64,000 bases of DNA, taken from contig CAJQMT010000009.1 in the NCBI GenBank assembly GCA_905479475.1, positions 1 to 64,000 of the forward strand. Reading direction: 5' to 3'. Position 1 is the stretch's first letter; every line of letters begins with the position of its first letter. The position numbers and the translations under genes were made by a program. The notes beneath the pieces are model-generated. The model ran no database searches and was not told the DNA's origin. It was given only the letters and a program-made list of their open reading frames with translations. The stretch is from an uncultured Flavobacteriaceae bacterium. GTDB taxonomy: Bacteria > Bacteroidota > Bacteroidia > Flavobacteriales > Flavobacteriaceae. Positions 15,435 to 23,631 of the stretch are shown one piece after another.

Positions 15435-16095
15435 ACATTAAGTAGCAAACAATTCAATCTTCTTTTTTATAAAATCGTTCGTTATCAACAACACTTCTGA
15501 CAACTTTTTATTAAAATATTATAAATAAGCCAATTAGCTTGTTTTATAAATTGTTAACAAATAGAAGTAAAAAAAGAACAACTAAATTTGTTTTATTCTT
15601 TTAAAAAAACAATACAGCGTTGCTTACCAGTTATGCAAATTTATTTTCAATTATTTTAAGAGGAGTTATAAACATTTTAAAGGCCACTTATCAATAGTTT
15701 AATTTCTAAATATCATTAAAAAAGATAGTGCTGTTTTCAAATAAGAAGCTTGTTAACAACCTTTGTAAGGGTGATGATTTTTAATAGTTTATCTATTTCA
15801 TAACTTGTGAATAGCTGTTTATAAACTAAATGATTCTTATTTTCCAATTAATTTTCAAACAAATTATACCAGCTATTCACACTACATCATATACCATAAT
15901 AGTTTTTTTTAAATTTAAAAGAAAAATTAATTATATATATATCTGTTCATAACTACTTTTCAAATAGTATTCTTCTTATTTTACAGTAAGAATAAATAAT
16001 AGCTGAATTTAAAAGAGTAATTTTGTTTGCAGATGTAAAAACAAAAAATTAAGTTGATGATTGTTTTTGTACTTTTATTATTTAACAAACGATAG
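15435..16095. other. Gene-free AT-rich block, candidate chromosomal origin (oriC)
   Basis: About 660 bp with no credible open frame, far longer than other gaps here. It holds an extreme AT stretch (about 15896-15943, with TTATATATATAT) that could be an unwinding element. Five sites differ by one base from the DnaA-box consensus TTATNCACA: 15482-15490, 15631-15639, 15806-15814 (minus), 15873-15881 and 15944-15952 (minus). Two TTGTTAACAA palindromes lie at 15551 and 15750. Genes point mostly away from it on both sides, and parS-like sites lie 8-10 kb away. These facts are seen; origin function is inferred. A long regulatory leader for rnr is the alternative. Confidence 0.5.
15806..15881. repeat. 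12-bp perfect inverted repeat carrying DnaA-box-like ends
   Basis: TGTGAATAGCTG at 15806-15817 and its exact reverse complement CAGCTATTCACA at 15870-15881 are separated by 52 bp. Each arm contains CTATTCACA, one base from a DnaA box, in opposite orientation. The spacing is too wide for a simple terminator and no T run follows. Confidence 0.75.
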
Positions 16096-18300
16096 ATGCC
16101 AAATAAAAAGAAATTTTATAAAAAGAAGGGAAATGTTATAAAAAACCTGACCCGAAATATCATAGCTATTTTGAATAAAAATAGTGCACAAAGTTTAAAT
16201 TACAAGCAAATTTGTTCAAAATTAGAAATCAAACATGCGGATGGGAGAGCTCAGGTAATTGCAAAGTTAGAAGAACTCAAAGGACAAGGCAAGTTAGAAG
16301 AAACAGGAAAAGGGAAATACAGTGTGCATGAGAGTAAAAATTACCATGTAGGAGTGTTAGATCTTACTTCAAGTGGTAATGGTTATTTGGTTTGTGATGA
16401 TTTTGAGAAAGATGTTTTTATACCTTCTACAAACGTAAATAGAGCATTACACAATGATACGGTAAAAGTTTTTGTGTACAATAAAAGAAGAAGTTCGAAA
16501 AAAGAAGGAGATGTTGTCGAGATTATAGAAAGAGCAAAAACAAATTTTGTTGGGGTGTTACAATTGAGTAAAAATTTTGGTTTTGTAATACCAGACAATC
16601 CGAAAATGTACGCAGATATTTTTGTTTCCAAAGATCACTTAAATGGAGCGGTTGATGGAGACAAAGTAATAGCCAATTTAACCGATTGGCCGCAAAACTC
16701 AAAAAATCCTTTTGGAGAAATTACACAAGTATTAGGAAAGCCAGGAGAACACAATACTGAAATTCACAGTATTTTGGCAGAGTATGGTTTGCCTTATGAA
16801 TTTCCTAGTAGAGTTGAACAAGAAGCAGAAAATTTAGATGTAACTATTACTCCAAAGGAAATTTCGAAACGACGGGATATGCGGAATGATTTGACCTTTA
16901 CTATAGATCCAAAAGATGCTAAAGATTTCGATGATGCATTATCTTATAAGTTGTTAGAAAACGGAAATTATGAGATAGGAATTCACATAGCAGATGTTTC
17001 TCATTATATAGATCAAAATTCTGAATTAGAAAAGGAAGCTTACGAGCGAGCTACTTCTGTATATTTGGTAGATAGAGTAGTTCCGATGTTGCCAGAAAAA
17101 TTATCCAATGGTGTGTGTTCGTTGCGCCCACATGAAGAAAAATTAACTTTCTCAGCTGTTTTTGAATTGAATGAGAATGCTACTATTGTCAAGGAGTGGT
17201 ATGGAAGAACCGTTACGTATTCCGATCAGCGTTTCGCATACGAAGAAGCACAAGTGATTATAGAAGAAGGAAAAGAGAACGAAACCATTACGATTTCTGA
17301 AAAGATTTCAATTCAAGAAGGGAGTTATGTTGTCTCAAAAGAAATCGTAAATGCGGTTTTGAAAATGGATGCTCTGGCTAAAAAAATGCGTAAGAAACGT
17401 CTGAATGCAGGAGCCATAACTTTTGATAAAGTAGAAGTAAAATTTCAGCTAGATGAAGATGCGAACCCGTTGGGAGTATTTTTCAAACAATCCAAAGACG
17501 CAAACAAATTGATTGAAGAATTCATGCTGTTAGCCAATAGAAAAGTTTCTGAATTTGTAAGTAAAAAAGGAGGGAAGGATAATAAAAACACATTTATTTA
17601 CAGAGTACATGATGAACCCAATATAGACAAGTTAACGGCTTTGCAAGGAATTGTGCAGAAATTTGGATATCAAATAGATATACAATCAAGAAAATCTACT
17701 TCCGAGTCGATGAATCAGTTACTGAAAGATGTACATGGTAAAGGCGAGTCCAATATGATTGAAACCTTGGCAATTCGTTCTATGAGTAAGGCAGAGTATA
17801 CCACTCAAAATATTGGACATTATGGACTGGCATTTGGGTATTATTCTCACTTTACCTCTCCAATCCGAAGATATCCAGACGTGATGGCACATCGTTTGTT
17901 GCAACATTATTTAGATGGAGGTAAAGCACCCAATCAAGAAGAATACCAAGAAAAGTGCAAGCATTCATCAGAAATGGAGTATTTAGCAACCAAAGCAGAA
18001 AGAGATTCTATCAAATACATGCAAATAAAGTACATGCAAGATCATGAAAATGAAGAATTCAAAGGCGTAATTTCAGGAGTGACGGATTGGGGTATCTATG
18101 TAGAAATCATTGATAACAAATGCGAAGGAATGATAAGAGCCCGAGACTTGACGGACGATCACTATATTTTTGATGAAAAACAATACGCTATGGTTGGTCA
18201 AGACTCAAAGAAAAAATATCAATTAGGAGATGAAGTTACGGTAAAAGTGAAACAAGCAGATTTAGAAAGAAAACACCTAGACTTTCATTTAGTTATATAA
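16096..18300 (+). CDS. rnr: Ribonuclease R
   Basis: The 734-residue 3'-5' exoribonuclease degrades structured RNA. Its order is an N-terminal winged-helix region, cold-shock domains (about 80-220), the RNB catalytic domain with the acidic cluster 'TIDPKDAKDFDDALS' (about 270-284), and a C-terminal S1 domain ('FKGVISGVTDWGIYVEI'). Length is typical of Bacteroidota RNase R. A weak promoter element (TACTTTTA, 16070-16077) lies upstream. It is followed 18 bp later by a head-GIN gene and is the first plus-strand gene right of the candidate origin. Confidence 0.96.
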   Translation: MPNKKKFYKKKGNVIKNLTRNIIAILNKNSAQSLNYKQICSKLEIKHADGRAQVIAKLEELKGQGKLEETGKGKYSVHESKNYHVGVLDLTSSGNGYLVCDDFEKDVFIPSTNVNRALHNDTVKVFVYNKRRSSKKEGDVVEIIERAKTNFVGVLQLSKNFGFVIPDNPKMYADIFVSKDHLNGAVDGDKVIANLTDWPQNSKNPFGEITQVLGKPGEHNTEIHSILAEYGLPYEFPSRVEQEAENLDVTITPKEISKRRDMRNDLTFTIDPKDAKDFDDALSYKLLENGNYEIGIHIADVSHYIDQNSELEKEAYERATSVYLVDRVVPMLPEKLSNGVCSLRPHEEKLTFSAVFELNENATIVKEWYGRTVTYSDQRFAYEEAQVIIEEGKENETITISEKISIQEGSYVVSKEIVNAVLKMDALAKKMRKKRLNAGAITFDKVEVKFQLDEDANPLGVFFKQSKDANKLIEEFMLLANRKVSEFVSKKGGKDNKNTFIYRVHDEPNIDKLTALQGIVQKFGYQIDIQSRKSTSESMNQLLKDVHGKGESNMIETLAIRSMSKAEYTTQNIGHYGLAFGYYSHFTSPIRRYPDVMAHRLLQHYLDGGKAPNQEEYQEKCKHSSEMEYLATKAERDSIKYMQIKYMQDHENEEFKGVISGVTDWGIYVEIIDNKCEGMIRARDLTDDHYIFDEKQYAMVGQDSKKKYQLGDEVTVKVKQADLERKHLDFHLVI

Positions 18301-18318
18301 TTTTTATAAATTTATGAA

Positions 18319-19002
18319 ATGAAAAAATGGATTCGAATCAGCCTTTTGTTGTGCTCACTGTGTTGTTTTGCACAAGACGTTATTGTAGATAATTTAAAGG
18401 ATTTTGATGAATTGAAAGTTTTCAACGGACTGGAGGTAAACCTGGTGAAGTCAGATATACAAAAGTTGGAAATAAAAGGTTTGAAGGCTACACAGGTTGC
18501 GGTGCGTAACAAAAAAGGAGTCTTAAAAATATCCATGAAATTGAAAAGTATTTTTGATTCGAAATCTGTTAAAATTCAATTATTTTACAAAGAAAATATT
18601 GCAGAATTGGATGCCAACCAAGGGGCCGTTATAACATCAAATGAAAAATTTGTGCAGCCACAATTGAATATTGATGTTCAAGAAGGAGCAAATATAAGAC
18701 TTGATGTAGATGTTGACTATTTAAAAGTGAAAGCCGTTACAGGCGGAAATATATATGTTTCGGGAAAAGCAAAATCCCAGAAAGTTGAAATATCGTCAGG
18801 AAGTAACTACAACGCTTTGGATTTGAAAACCAAACAGACTGACATTACTGCAGGTACAGGAGCAGATGCTCAAATTTACGTACAAGATATTTTAGATGCG
18901 AAGGTTAAATTGGGAGGTGTGGTACGCTATATAGGTTTTCCAAAATCTATTAAAACCACGAAGTTTTTAGGTGGAATGATTCACGAAAAAGAAGAAGAAT
19001 AA
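18319..19002 (+). CDS. Exported head-GIN domain (DUF2807) protein
   Basis: The 227-residue protein has a clear signal peptide (MKKWIRISLLLCSLCCFAQ). A right-handed beta repeat region follows, typical of the head-GIN/DUF2807 family ('FNGLEVNLVKSDIQKLEIKG', 'VQEGANIRLDVDVDYLKVKA', 'EISSGSNYNALDLKTKQTDI'). Such proteins are common in Bacteroidota and sit in the periplasm or at the surface; no biochemical role is settled. It is 18 bp downstream of rnr and probably co-transcribed. Confidence 0.85.
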   Translation: MKKWIRISLLLCSLCCFAQDVIVDNLKDFDELKVFNGLEVNLVKSDIQKLEIKGLKATQVAVRNKKGVLKISMKLKSIFDSKSVKIQLFYKENIAELDANQGAVITSNEKFVQPQLNIDVQEGANIRLDVDVDYLKVKAVTGGNIYVSGKAKSQKVEISSGSNYNALDLKTKQTDITAGTGADAQIYVQDILDAKVKLGGVVRYIGFPKSIKTTKFLGGMIHEKEEE

Positions 19003-19041
19003 ATTAGTATCCGCGCTTTTAAGGAATAGAAATCAATTTAG

Positions 19042-19049
19042 TATCTTTG
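19042..19049 (+). promoter_or_regulatory. tatA promoter, -7 element
   Basis: TATCTTTG at 19042-19049 lies 17 nt before the tatA ATG. A T-rich TTTT at 19017-19020 may act as the -33. Confidence 0.5.
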
Positions 19050-19066
19050 TTTATAAATAGAAAAAA

Positions 19067-19261
19067 ATGAGCCAATTTAGTGTGTTTTTAGGAATGATAG
19101 GAGGCCCTCAGGTCATCATTATCATAGTAGTTGTGTTGTTATTGTTTGGAGGAAGAAAAATTCCAGAATTGATGCGTGGATTGGGAAGCGGTATCAAAGA
19201 GTTTAAAAATGCCTCTAAAGAAGATGATAAAATTGACAATACAAAAGAAGAGAAAAAATAA
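19067..19261 (+). CDS. tatA: Sec-independent translocase subunit TatA/E
   Basis: The 64-residue protein has one membrane helix (about residues 12-28, 'QVIIIIVVVLLLFGGRKIPE') followed by an amphipathic helix with the conserved 'FGGRKIPELMRGLG' and a charged tail. TatA oligomers form the pore that exports folded proteins. It stands alone with its own promoter and a strong terminator; tatC is not in the window. Confidence 0.93.
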   Translation: MSQFSVFLGMIGGPQVIIIIVVVLLLFGGRKIPELMRGLGSGIKEFKNASKEDDKIDNTKEEKK

Positions 19262-19282
19262 AAAGACATCAATGAAAAACGA

Positions 19283-19314
19283 AAAACAGGAACCCAAAGG
19301 TTCCTGTTTTTTTT
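19283..19314 (+). terminator. Intrinsic terminator after tatA
   Basis: A 12-bp perfect stem (19283-19294 with 19299-19310) closes a CAAA loop and runs into a T tract. The stem core is AGGAACC/GGTTCCT. Confidence 0.85.
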
Positions 19315-19525
19315 GAAACTCCTGATGAGTTGTCCATAATTTTCACGCTAAAACCCCCCAGTTTTCCGCGAAAAAATAAAACACAAGATTTTCGGGTGTT
19401 GTAACAATAACCAACCCTTCTTAAATTAGATGATTGTTGTTGGTACAAATGAAAGCAAAAAAAAGAAAAGAATATAAAAGATGTTACCAAGAGGTTGTTT
19501 TAGTGACGAATGGGAAGGTTAAATG

Positions 19526-20399
19526 TTAAGATGAAACTTTAGATAGAACCCGTTCAGAATAACTTCTTGATACAGGAATAGGAAAGTCAAGGATGTTCAT
19601 GTGAAGATAGTAACCTCTGGCATTTCCTGTTACCTTTTGAACGCTGTTTGTGTTTATAATATAAGATTTATGGCAACGTATAATCCAATTGTAAACCGAT
19701 AATTGAAGCATGACTTTGTGGAGTGGAAGTCGGAGTATTTTTTCGTCCAAGCCATTATCATGAGTCAAAAAAAAAACTGGTATAATTTTTTTCACTACTA
19801 ACATAGGTCAACCGATCTATATTGAAAACTAAGACTTCATCTTTATTGTTACCATGGATTTTAATTTCTATGATGTCTGAGTTCTTTTTTGAAGAAAGGT
19901 TTCTGCTCTCCATGATCCGAGCCGAAATTTTTTCTCTTTTTTTTCGATAATACATTTCAGTGTATAAGGTATATAAGAGAATAGGAAATGTGCCAACAGA
20001 CAATGTTTTGAGCAAGGATTGTGTAAAAGAGCTCCGTGTAGGCAGTTCGTATCTGCGAAAGAAGAAGTCTTGGTATTTAAAGTTGAATAAAGATATGGAA
20101 GAAAGGACTAAGGATAAAAATAAAATATTTTTTGCTACGTTGTAGTTGTCTTCGTTTGCAAAATTTTTGAAAACAACAAAAAACAGCAATGTATAGGTGT
20201 AGGTTACAAGAAATGTGATGCCGCCGAACCCTAATGTGAACAAAACCTTATTGTTGTCCATCAAAGAAATATGAAAGGGTTCAAAAACAATAAGGAATAA
20301 AAATACAGATGCACCTAACATTAGATCGGTCCATAAGTTTGTTATGAGGTTCGTATTCACAAAATAGGGCCGTTTCAACCAAGAAAAAACTTTTTGCAT
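19526..20399 (-). pseudogene. LytTR-family membrane regulator, frameshifted at a T10 run
   Basis: Two overlapping minus-strand frames make one gene. The first (start 20399) encodes about four membrane segments and the start of a LytTR DNA-binding domain ('NIDRLTYVSSEKNYTSFFF'), then stops at about 19758. The second frame resumes with 'LTHDNGLDEKILRLPLHK', 'IRCHKSYIINTNSV' and 'FPIPVSRSYSERVLSKV', the rest of a LytTR domain. The shift falls in a run of ten T on the coding strand (A run at 19767-19776); nine T would restore one frame. It could be a broken gene, a phase-variable or slippage-expressed gene, or a sequencing error. Intact members are membrane-bound transcription regulators. Confidence 0.8.
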
Positions 20400-20421
20400 A
20401 GAGGTAGAGGTAGTTTAGCGG

Positions 20422-21324
20422 TTACTTAGATCCGCCAGAATTGTCGTTGATTTTGTTTGCAGCGACCAAGCTAGTCACCATATCGTTCAGCATTGAACTT
20501 GCGGCATTGGGGTTGTTGGGAAGAAGAATGAGGTTGCTGTTGGTATCAGAACCGATCGATTGCAGGGTATCGTAATGTTGCGTAATGACAATCAATGCCG
20601 ATGCTTCTTGTGAATTGATGCCTGCTTTGTTAAGGACATCTACGGATTCTTCGAGTCCTTTTGCAATTTCTCTTCGCTGGTCTGCAATCCCTTGGCCTTG
20701 AAGGCGCTTGCTTTCTGCTTCTGCTTTTGCCCGTTCTACGATAAGAATGCGTTGGGCGTCACCTTCAAATTGAGCCGCTAATTTTTCCCGCTCCGCAGCG
20801 TTGATTCTGTTCATCGCTTCTTTTACTTGCGAATCAGGGTCAATATCCGTTACCAGAGCTTTTACAATGTCATAACCGTAGTCTAACATCGATTGTTTCA
20901 ATTCGCGCTGAATGGCTTGTGCAATATCGTCTTTCTTCTCAAATACATCGTCTAGCTTCATTTTTGGAACTTCCGCTCTTACCGTGTCAAAGATATAAGC
21001 CGTAATCTGATCGTGTGGATTTTGGAGTTTGTAAAAAGCATCGTATACTTTTTCTCGGAGAATTTGAAACTGAACAGATATTTTTAATTGAACAAAAACA
21101 TCGTCTTTGGTTTTGGTCTCTACAATAACATCCAGTTGCTGAATTTTCAGACTCACACGGCCAGCGATTTTGTCGATAAATGGAATTTTAAATTGCAGTC
21201 CAGATTGACGGATGCTTAAAAATTTACCAAAACGTTCTACAATGGCAGTAGTTTGTTGTTTGACAATAAAAAAGCCAAGGATAACGATAAGAAGTACGGG
21301 TAGGAAAAAAATAAAATTTGTCAT
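20422..21324 (-). CDS. SPFH/stomatin-family membrane protein (QmcA-like)
   Basis: The 300-residue protein has one N-terminal membrane helix (about residues 3-21). The SPFH/band 7 domain follows ('VERFGKFLSIRQSGLQFKIP', 'VFVQLKISVQFQI', 'DPHDQITAYIFDTVRAE'-like region), then a long alanine/glutamate-rich coiled coil ('AERAKAEAESKRLQGQGIAD'-like). Such proteins oligomerise into membrane cages that organise proteases or lipid domains. No NfeD partner gene is adjacent. It lies 22 bp upstream of the broken LytTR gene. Confidence 0.9.
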   Translation of the reverse strand: MTNFIFFLPVLLIVILGFFIVKQQTTAIVERFGKFLSIRQSGLQFKIPFIDKIAGRVSLKIQQLDVIVETKTKDDVFVQLKISVQFQILREKVYDAFYKLQNPHDQITAYIFDTVRAEVPKMKLDDVFEKKDDIAQAIQRELKQSMLDYGYDIVKALVTDIDPDSQVKEAMNRINAAEREKLAAQFEGDAQRILIVERAKAEAESKRLQGQGIADQRREIAKGLEESVDVLNKAGINSQEASALIVITQHYDTLQSIGSDTNSNLILLPNNPNAASSMLNDMVTSLVAANKINDNSGGSK

Positions 21325-21499
21325 AGCAACGTAATTTAATTAGTTCGTAAAAATGTAAATTACAAAAAATCAAATGCACATGCAAAGGTTTTTAAAAAGA
21401 TTCTAGGTTTTTTATGTTGGTTTTCAAGCAATGACTCATGTAGGCAAGCGCTCTATTATAAAAATCGCATCAATGGAATTCATCCTTTTTGAGACATAG

Positions 21500-23026
21500 T
21501 TAGCCTAAGGTATCTATGGCTTTTGCGATACGTGCAAGGGTGTTATCTTTTCCGATCAAGGCAATGATATCAAATAAGTGCGGGCCTTTTAAGGCACCTA
21601 CCAAGCTCAACCGCAAAGGTTGCATGACTTTTCCAAAGCCAATTTCTTCAGAGGAAATCCATTCTTTGAGCACCTTTTCAGTGTTTTCAGAAGAAAAATC
21701 TTCGATACCTTGGAAAACAGTCATGACGTTCTTTAGAATTTCTGCCGTGAAAGGTTTCCATTGCTTTTTGGTTGCTTTGGCATCAAACTCAGAAGGGTTG
21801 ACAAAAAAGAAACTACCTAAATCCCATAAATCATGAACAAATACAGTGCGTTCTTTTACCAAAGAGACCACTTGGTTGATATAAGCGGGTTCCGAAGCTA
21901 TGCCGTGTTGTTTTAAAATGGGCAAAAACAAAGCAGTCACGGCCGCGTTGCTTCTGTTTTGAAGGTATTGCTGGTTGAACCATTTAGTTTTCTCAGGGCT
22001 AAACTTTGCACCCGATTTACTCACTCTGTCTAAAGAAAATGCAGCGGTCAATTCCTCCAAAGAAAATAATTCTTTCTCGGTTCCTGGGTTCCAACCGAGC
22101 AAAGCAAGCATATTTATAAAAGCTTCAGGTAAATAACCTTCCTCTCTGTATCCTCTTGAAGTTTCTTTGTTTTTGTCATTGGTATATTTCAGTGGAAATA
22201 CAGGAAAACCTAATTTATCTCCATCACGCTTGCTTAATTTTCCTTTTCCCACAGGTTTTAAAATCAAGGGCAAATGCGCAAATTGAGGAGACGTCCATTT
22301 CAAAGCCTCGTACAAGGCAATGTGAAGAGGAAGTGAGGGCAACCACTCTTCACCACGAATGACGTGACTAATGCACATTAAATGATCGTCCACAATATTC
22401 GCCAAATGATATGTTGGCATTCCGTCACTCTTAAACAATACTTTGTCGTCCAAAAGTTCTCTTTTGAAAGATACTTGTCCTCGAATCAAATCCTCTGCAT
22501 CAAGAGTTGCAGCATCAATTTCTGGCTGGTACATCATAAATCGAATGACATAAGCGTCTCCATTGGCAATCCTTTGCCCAACTTCCTCCTTGGAAAGAGA
22601 GGTAGAATTGGTCAATTTGTTTCTGTTGTGCCAATTGTAAATAAATGTTTTTCCGTTTGCCTCGTGGTCTTTACGATGAGCATCCAGTTCCTCGGCAGTA
22701 TCAAAAGCATAATAGGCATGACCTGTTGAAATCAATCGTTCGGCGTATTCTTTGTACAAGCCTTTTCGTTCAGATTGTCTGTAAGGGCCATATTTTTCAT
22801 TTTTACCTGGTCCTTCGTCAAAAGAGATACCACACCATTCCAATGCATCAATGATGTATTTTTCCGCATTCGCAACGTATCGTGTTTGGTCGGTGTCTTC
22901 AATTCGTAAAATAAATTCACCACCATGTTTCTTTGCGAATAAATAATTGTACAAAGCTGTTCTAACACCTCCAATATGTAAAGGTCCAGTTGGACTAGGA
23001 GCAAAGCGCACTCTAACGTTGTTCAT
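21500..23026 (-). CDS. gltX: Glutamate-tRNA ligase
   Basis: The 508-residue class I synthetase charges tRNA-Glu. 'RFAPSPTGPLHIGGVRTALY' at the N-terminus is the HIGH region and 'GKLSKRDGDKLGFPVF' the KMSKS-type loop. The open frame extends 10 codons further to 23056, but a TATTTTTG element (23046-23053) lies in that stretch, so the ATG at 23026 ('MNNVRVRFAPS') is the start. It is divergent from ybeY. The insert with 'FPVFPLKY' is common in Bacteroidota GltX. Confidence 0.96.
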   Translation of the reverse strand: MNNVRVRFAPSPTGPLHIGGVRTALYNYLFAKKHGGEFILRIEDTDQTRYVANAEKYIIDALEWCGISFDEGPGKNEKYGPYRQSERKGLYKEYAERLISTGHAYYAFDTAEELDAHRKDHEANGKTFIYNWHNRNKLTNSTSLSKEEVGQRIANGDAYVIRFMMYQPEIDAATLDAEDLIRGQVSFKRELLDDKVLFKSDGMPTYHLANIVDDHLMCISHVIRGEEWLPSLPLHIALYEALKWTSPQFAHLPLILKPVGKGKLSKRDGDKLGFPVFPLKYTNDKNKETSRGYREEGYLPEAFINMLALLGWNPGTEKELFSLEELTAAFSLDRVSKSGAKFSPEKTKWFNQQYLQNRSNAAVTALFLPILKQHGIASEPAYINQVVSLVKERTVFVHDLWDLGSFFFVNPSEFDAKATKKQWKPFTAEILKNVMTVFQGIEDFSSENTEKVLKEWISSEEIGFGKVMQPLRLSLVGALKGPHLFDIIALIGKDNTLARIAKAIDTLG

Positions 23027-23045
23027 CTGAAAAAAATTTAAAAGG

Positions 23046-23053
23046 CAAAAATA
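23046..23053 (-). promoter_or_regulatory. gltX -7 element
   Basis: The minus strand reads TATTTTTG, 19 nt before the gltX ATG. No clear -33 was found. Confidence 0.5.
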
Positions 23054-23149
23054 CAAAAATCCTGTGCTTAGACGAGAAATCTAACTATTTAGTTTGAAAA
23101 CTATTTGAGCGAGCACAATATTGAAAAGCAAACAGTCAACACTTTTAAG

Positions 23150-23157
23150 TATCTTTG
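23150..23157 (+). promoter_or_regulatory. ybeY -7 element
   Basis: TATCTTTG at 23150-23157, 14 nt before the ATG at 23172. It lies inside the longer open frame and so sets the start. Confidence 0.55.
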
Positions 23158-23171
23158 CCAAAAATTTTATC

Positions 23172-23582
23172 ATGATACAATTCAATTATGAAACAAAGTT
23201 CAAACTAGAAGAGGAAGCGTTGCATTCAAATTGGATTTTACGATGTATCAATTCTTATGGTTTTGAATTGGGTGAGTTGAATTATGTGTTTTGTGACGAC
23301 GCCTATCTGCTGAAGTTAAATGTTGAATTTTTAGAACACGACACATTCACGGATATTATTAGTTTTGATTATACCATGGGCAAATTGGTGAGTGGTGATG
23401 TTTTTATTTCTGTGGAACGTGTGCGAGAAAATGCGAAAGAATTTGGGGTCTCTTCACGAGAAGAGATAAAACGCGTGATGATACACGGTGTATTGCATTA
23501 TATGGGCTACAAGGATAAGAGTGAAGAGCAGAAATCTATTATGAGATCCGAAGAGGATAGCTGTATAAAGTTATTTAAATAA
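23172..23582 (+). CDS. ybeY: Endoribonuclease YbeY
   Basis: The 136-residue metal-dependent RNase acts in 16S rRNA 3' maturation and ribosome quality control. The family motif is 'MIHGVLHYMGYKDKSEEQ': the first two histidines of H-x3-H are present, while the usual third histidine (GYDH) is replaced, a form I recall from Bacteroidota. 'DTFTDIISFDY' matches the conserved loop. The longest frame begins 17 codons upstream at 23121, but the promoter lies within it, so the ATG at 23172 is chosen. A parS-like site separates it from mnmG. Confidence 0.93.
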   Translation: MIQFNYETKFKLEEEALHSNWILRCINSYGFELGELNYVFCDDAYLLKLNVEFLEHDTFTDIISFDYTMGKLVSGDVFISVERVRENAKEFGVSSREEIKRVMIHGVLHYMGYKDKSEEQKSIMRSEEDSCIKLFK

Positions 23583-23606
23583 TTGAAAATCAAATAGTTA
23601 ATACAT

Positions 23607-23622
23607 AGTTCCACGTGGAACA
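23607..23622. other. parS-like partition site, upstream copy
   Basis: AGTTCCACGTGGAACA matches the ParB-binding parS consensus TGTTCCACGTGGAACA in 15 of 16 positions. GTTCCACGTGGAAC (23608-23621) is a perfect palindrome. It lies between ybeY and mnmG, ending 9 nt before the mnmG ATG. An identical 16-mer follows mnmG. Function as a ParB-loading site is inferred from the consensus. Confidence 0.8.
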
Positions 23623-23631
23623 TGAATCGGA

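Noticed and set aside
15435-16095. CRISPR leader or repeat array in the AT-rich gap
   Set aside because: No regularly spaced identical repeats; only two copies of short palindromes were found.
23607-23622. Palindrome before mnmG as a terminator of ybeY
   Set aside because: The stem has no loop and no T run, and the same 16-mer recurs after mnmG and fits the parS consensus.
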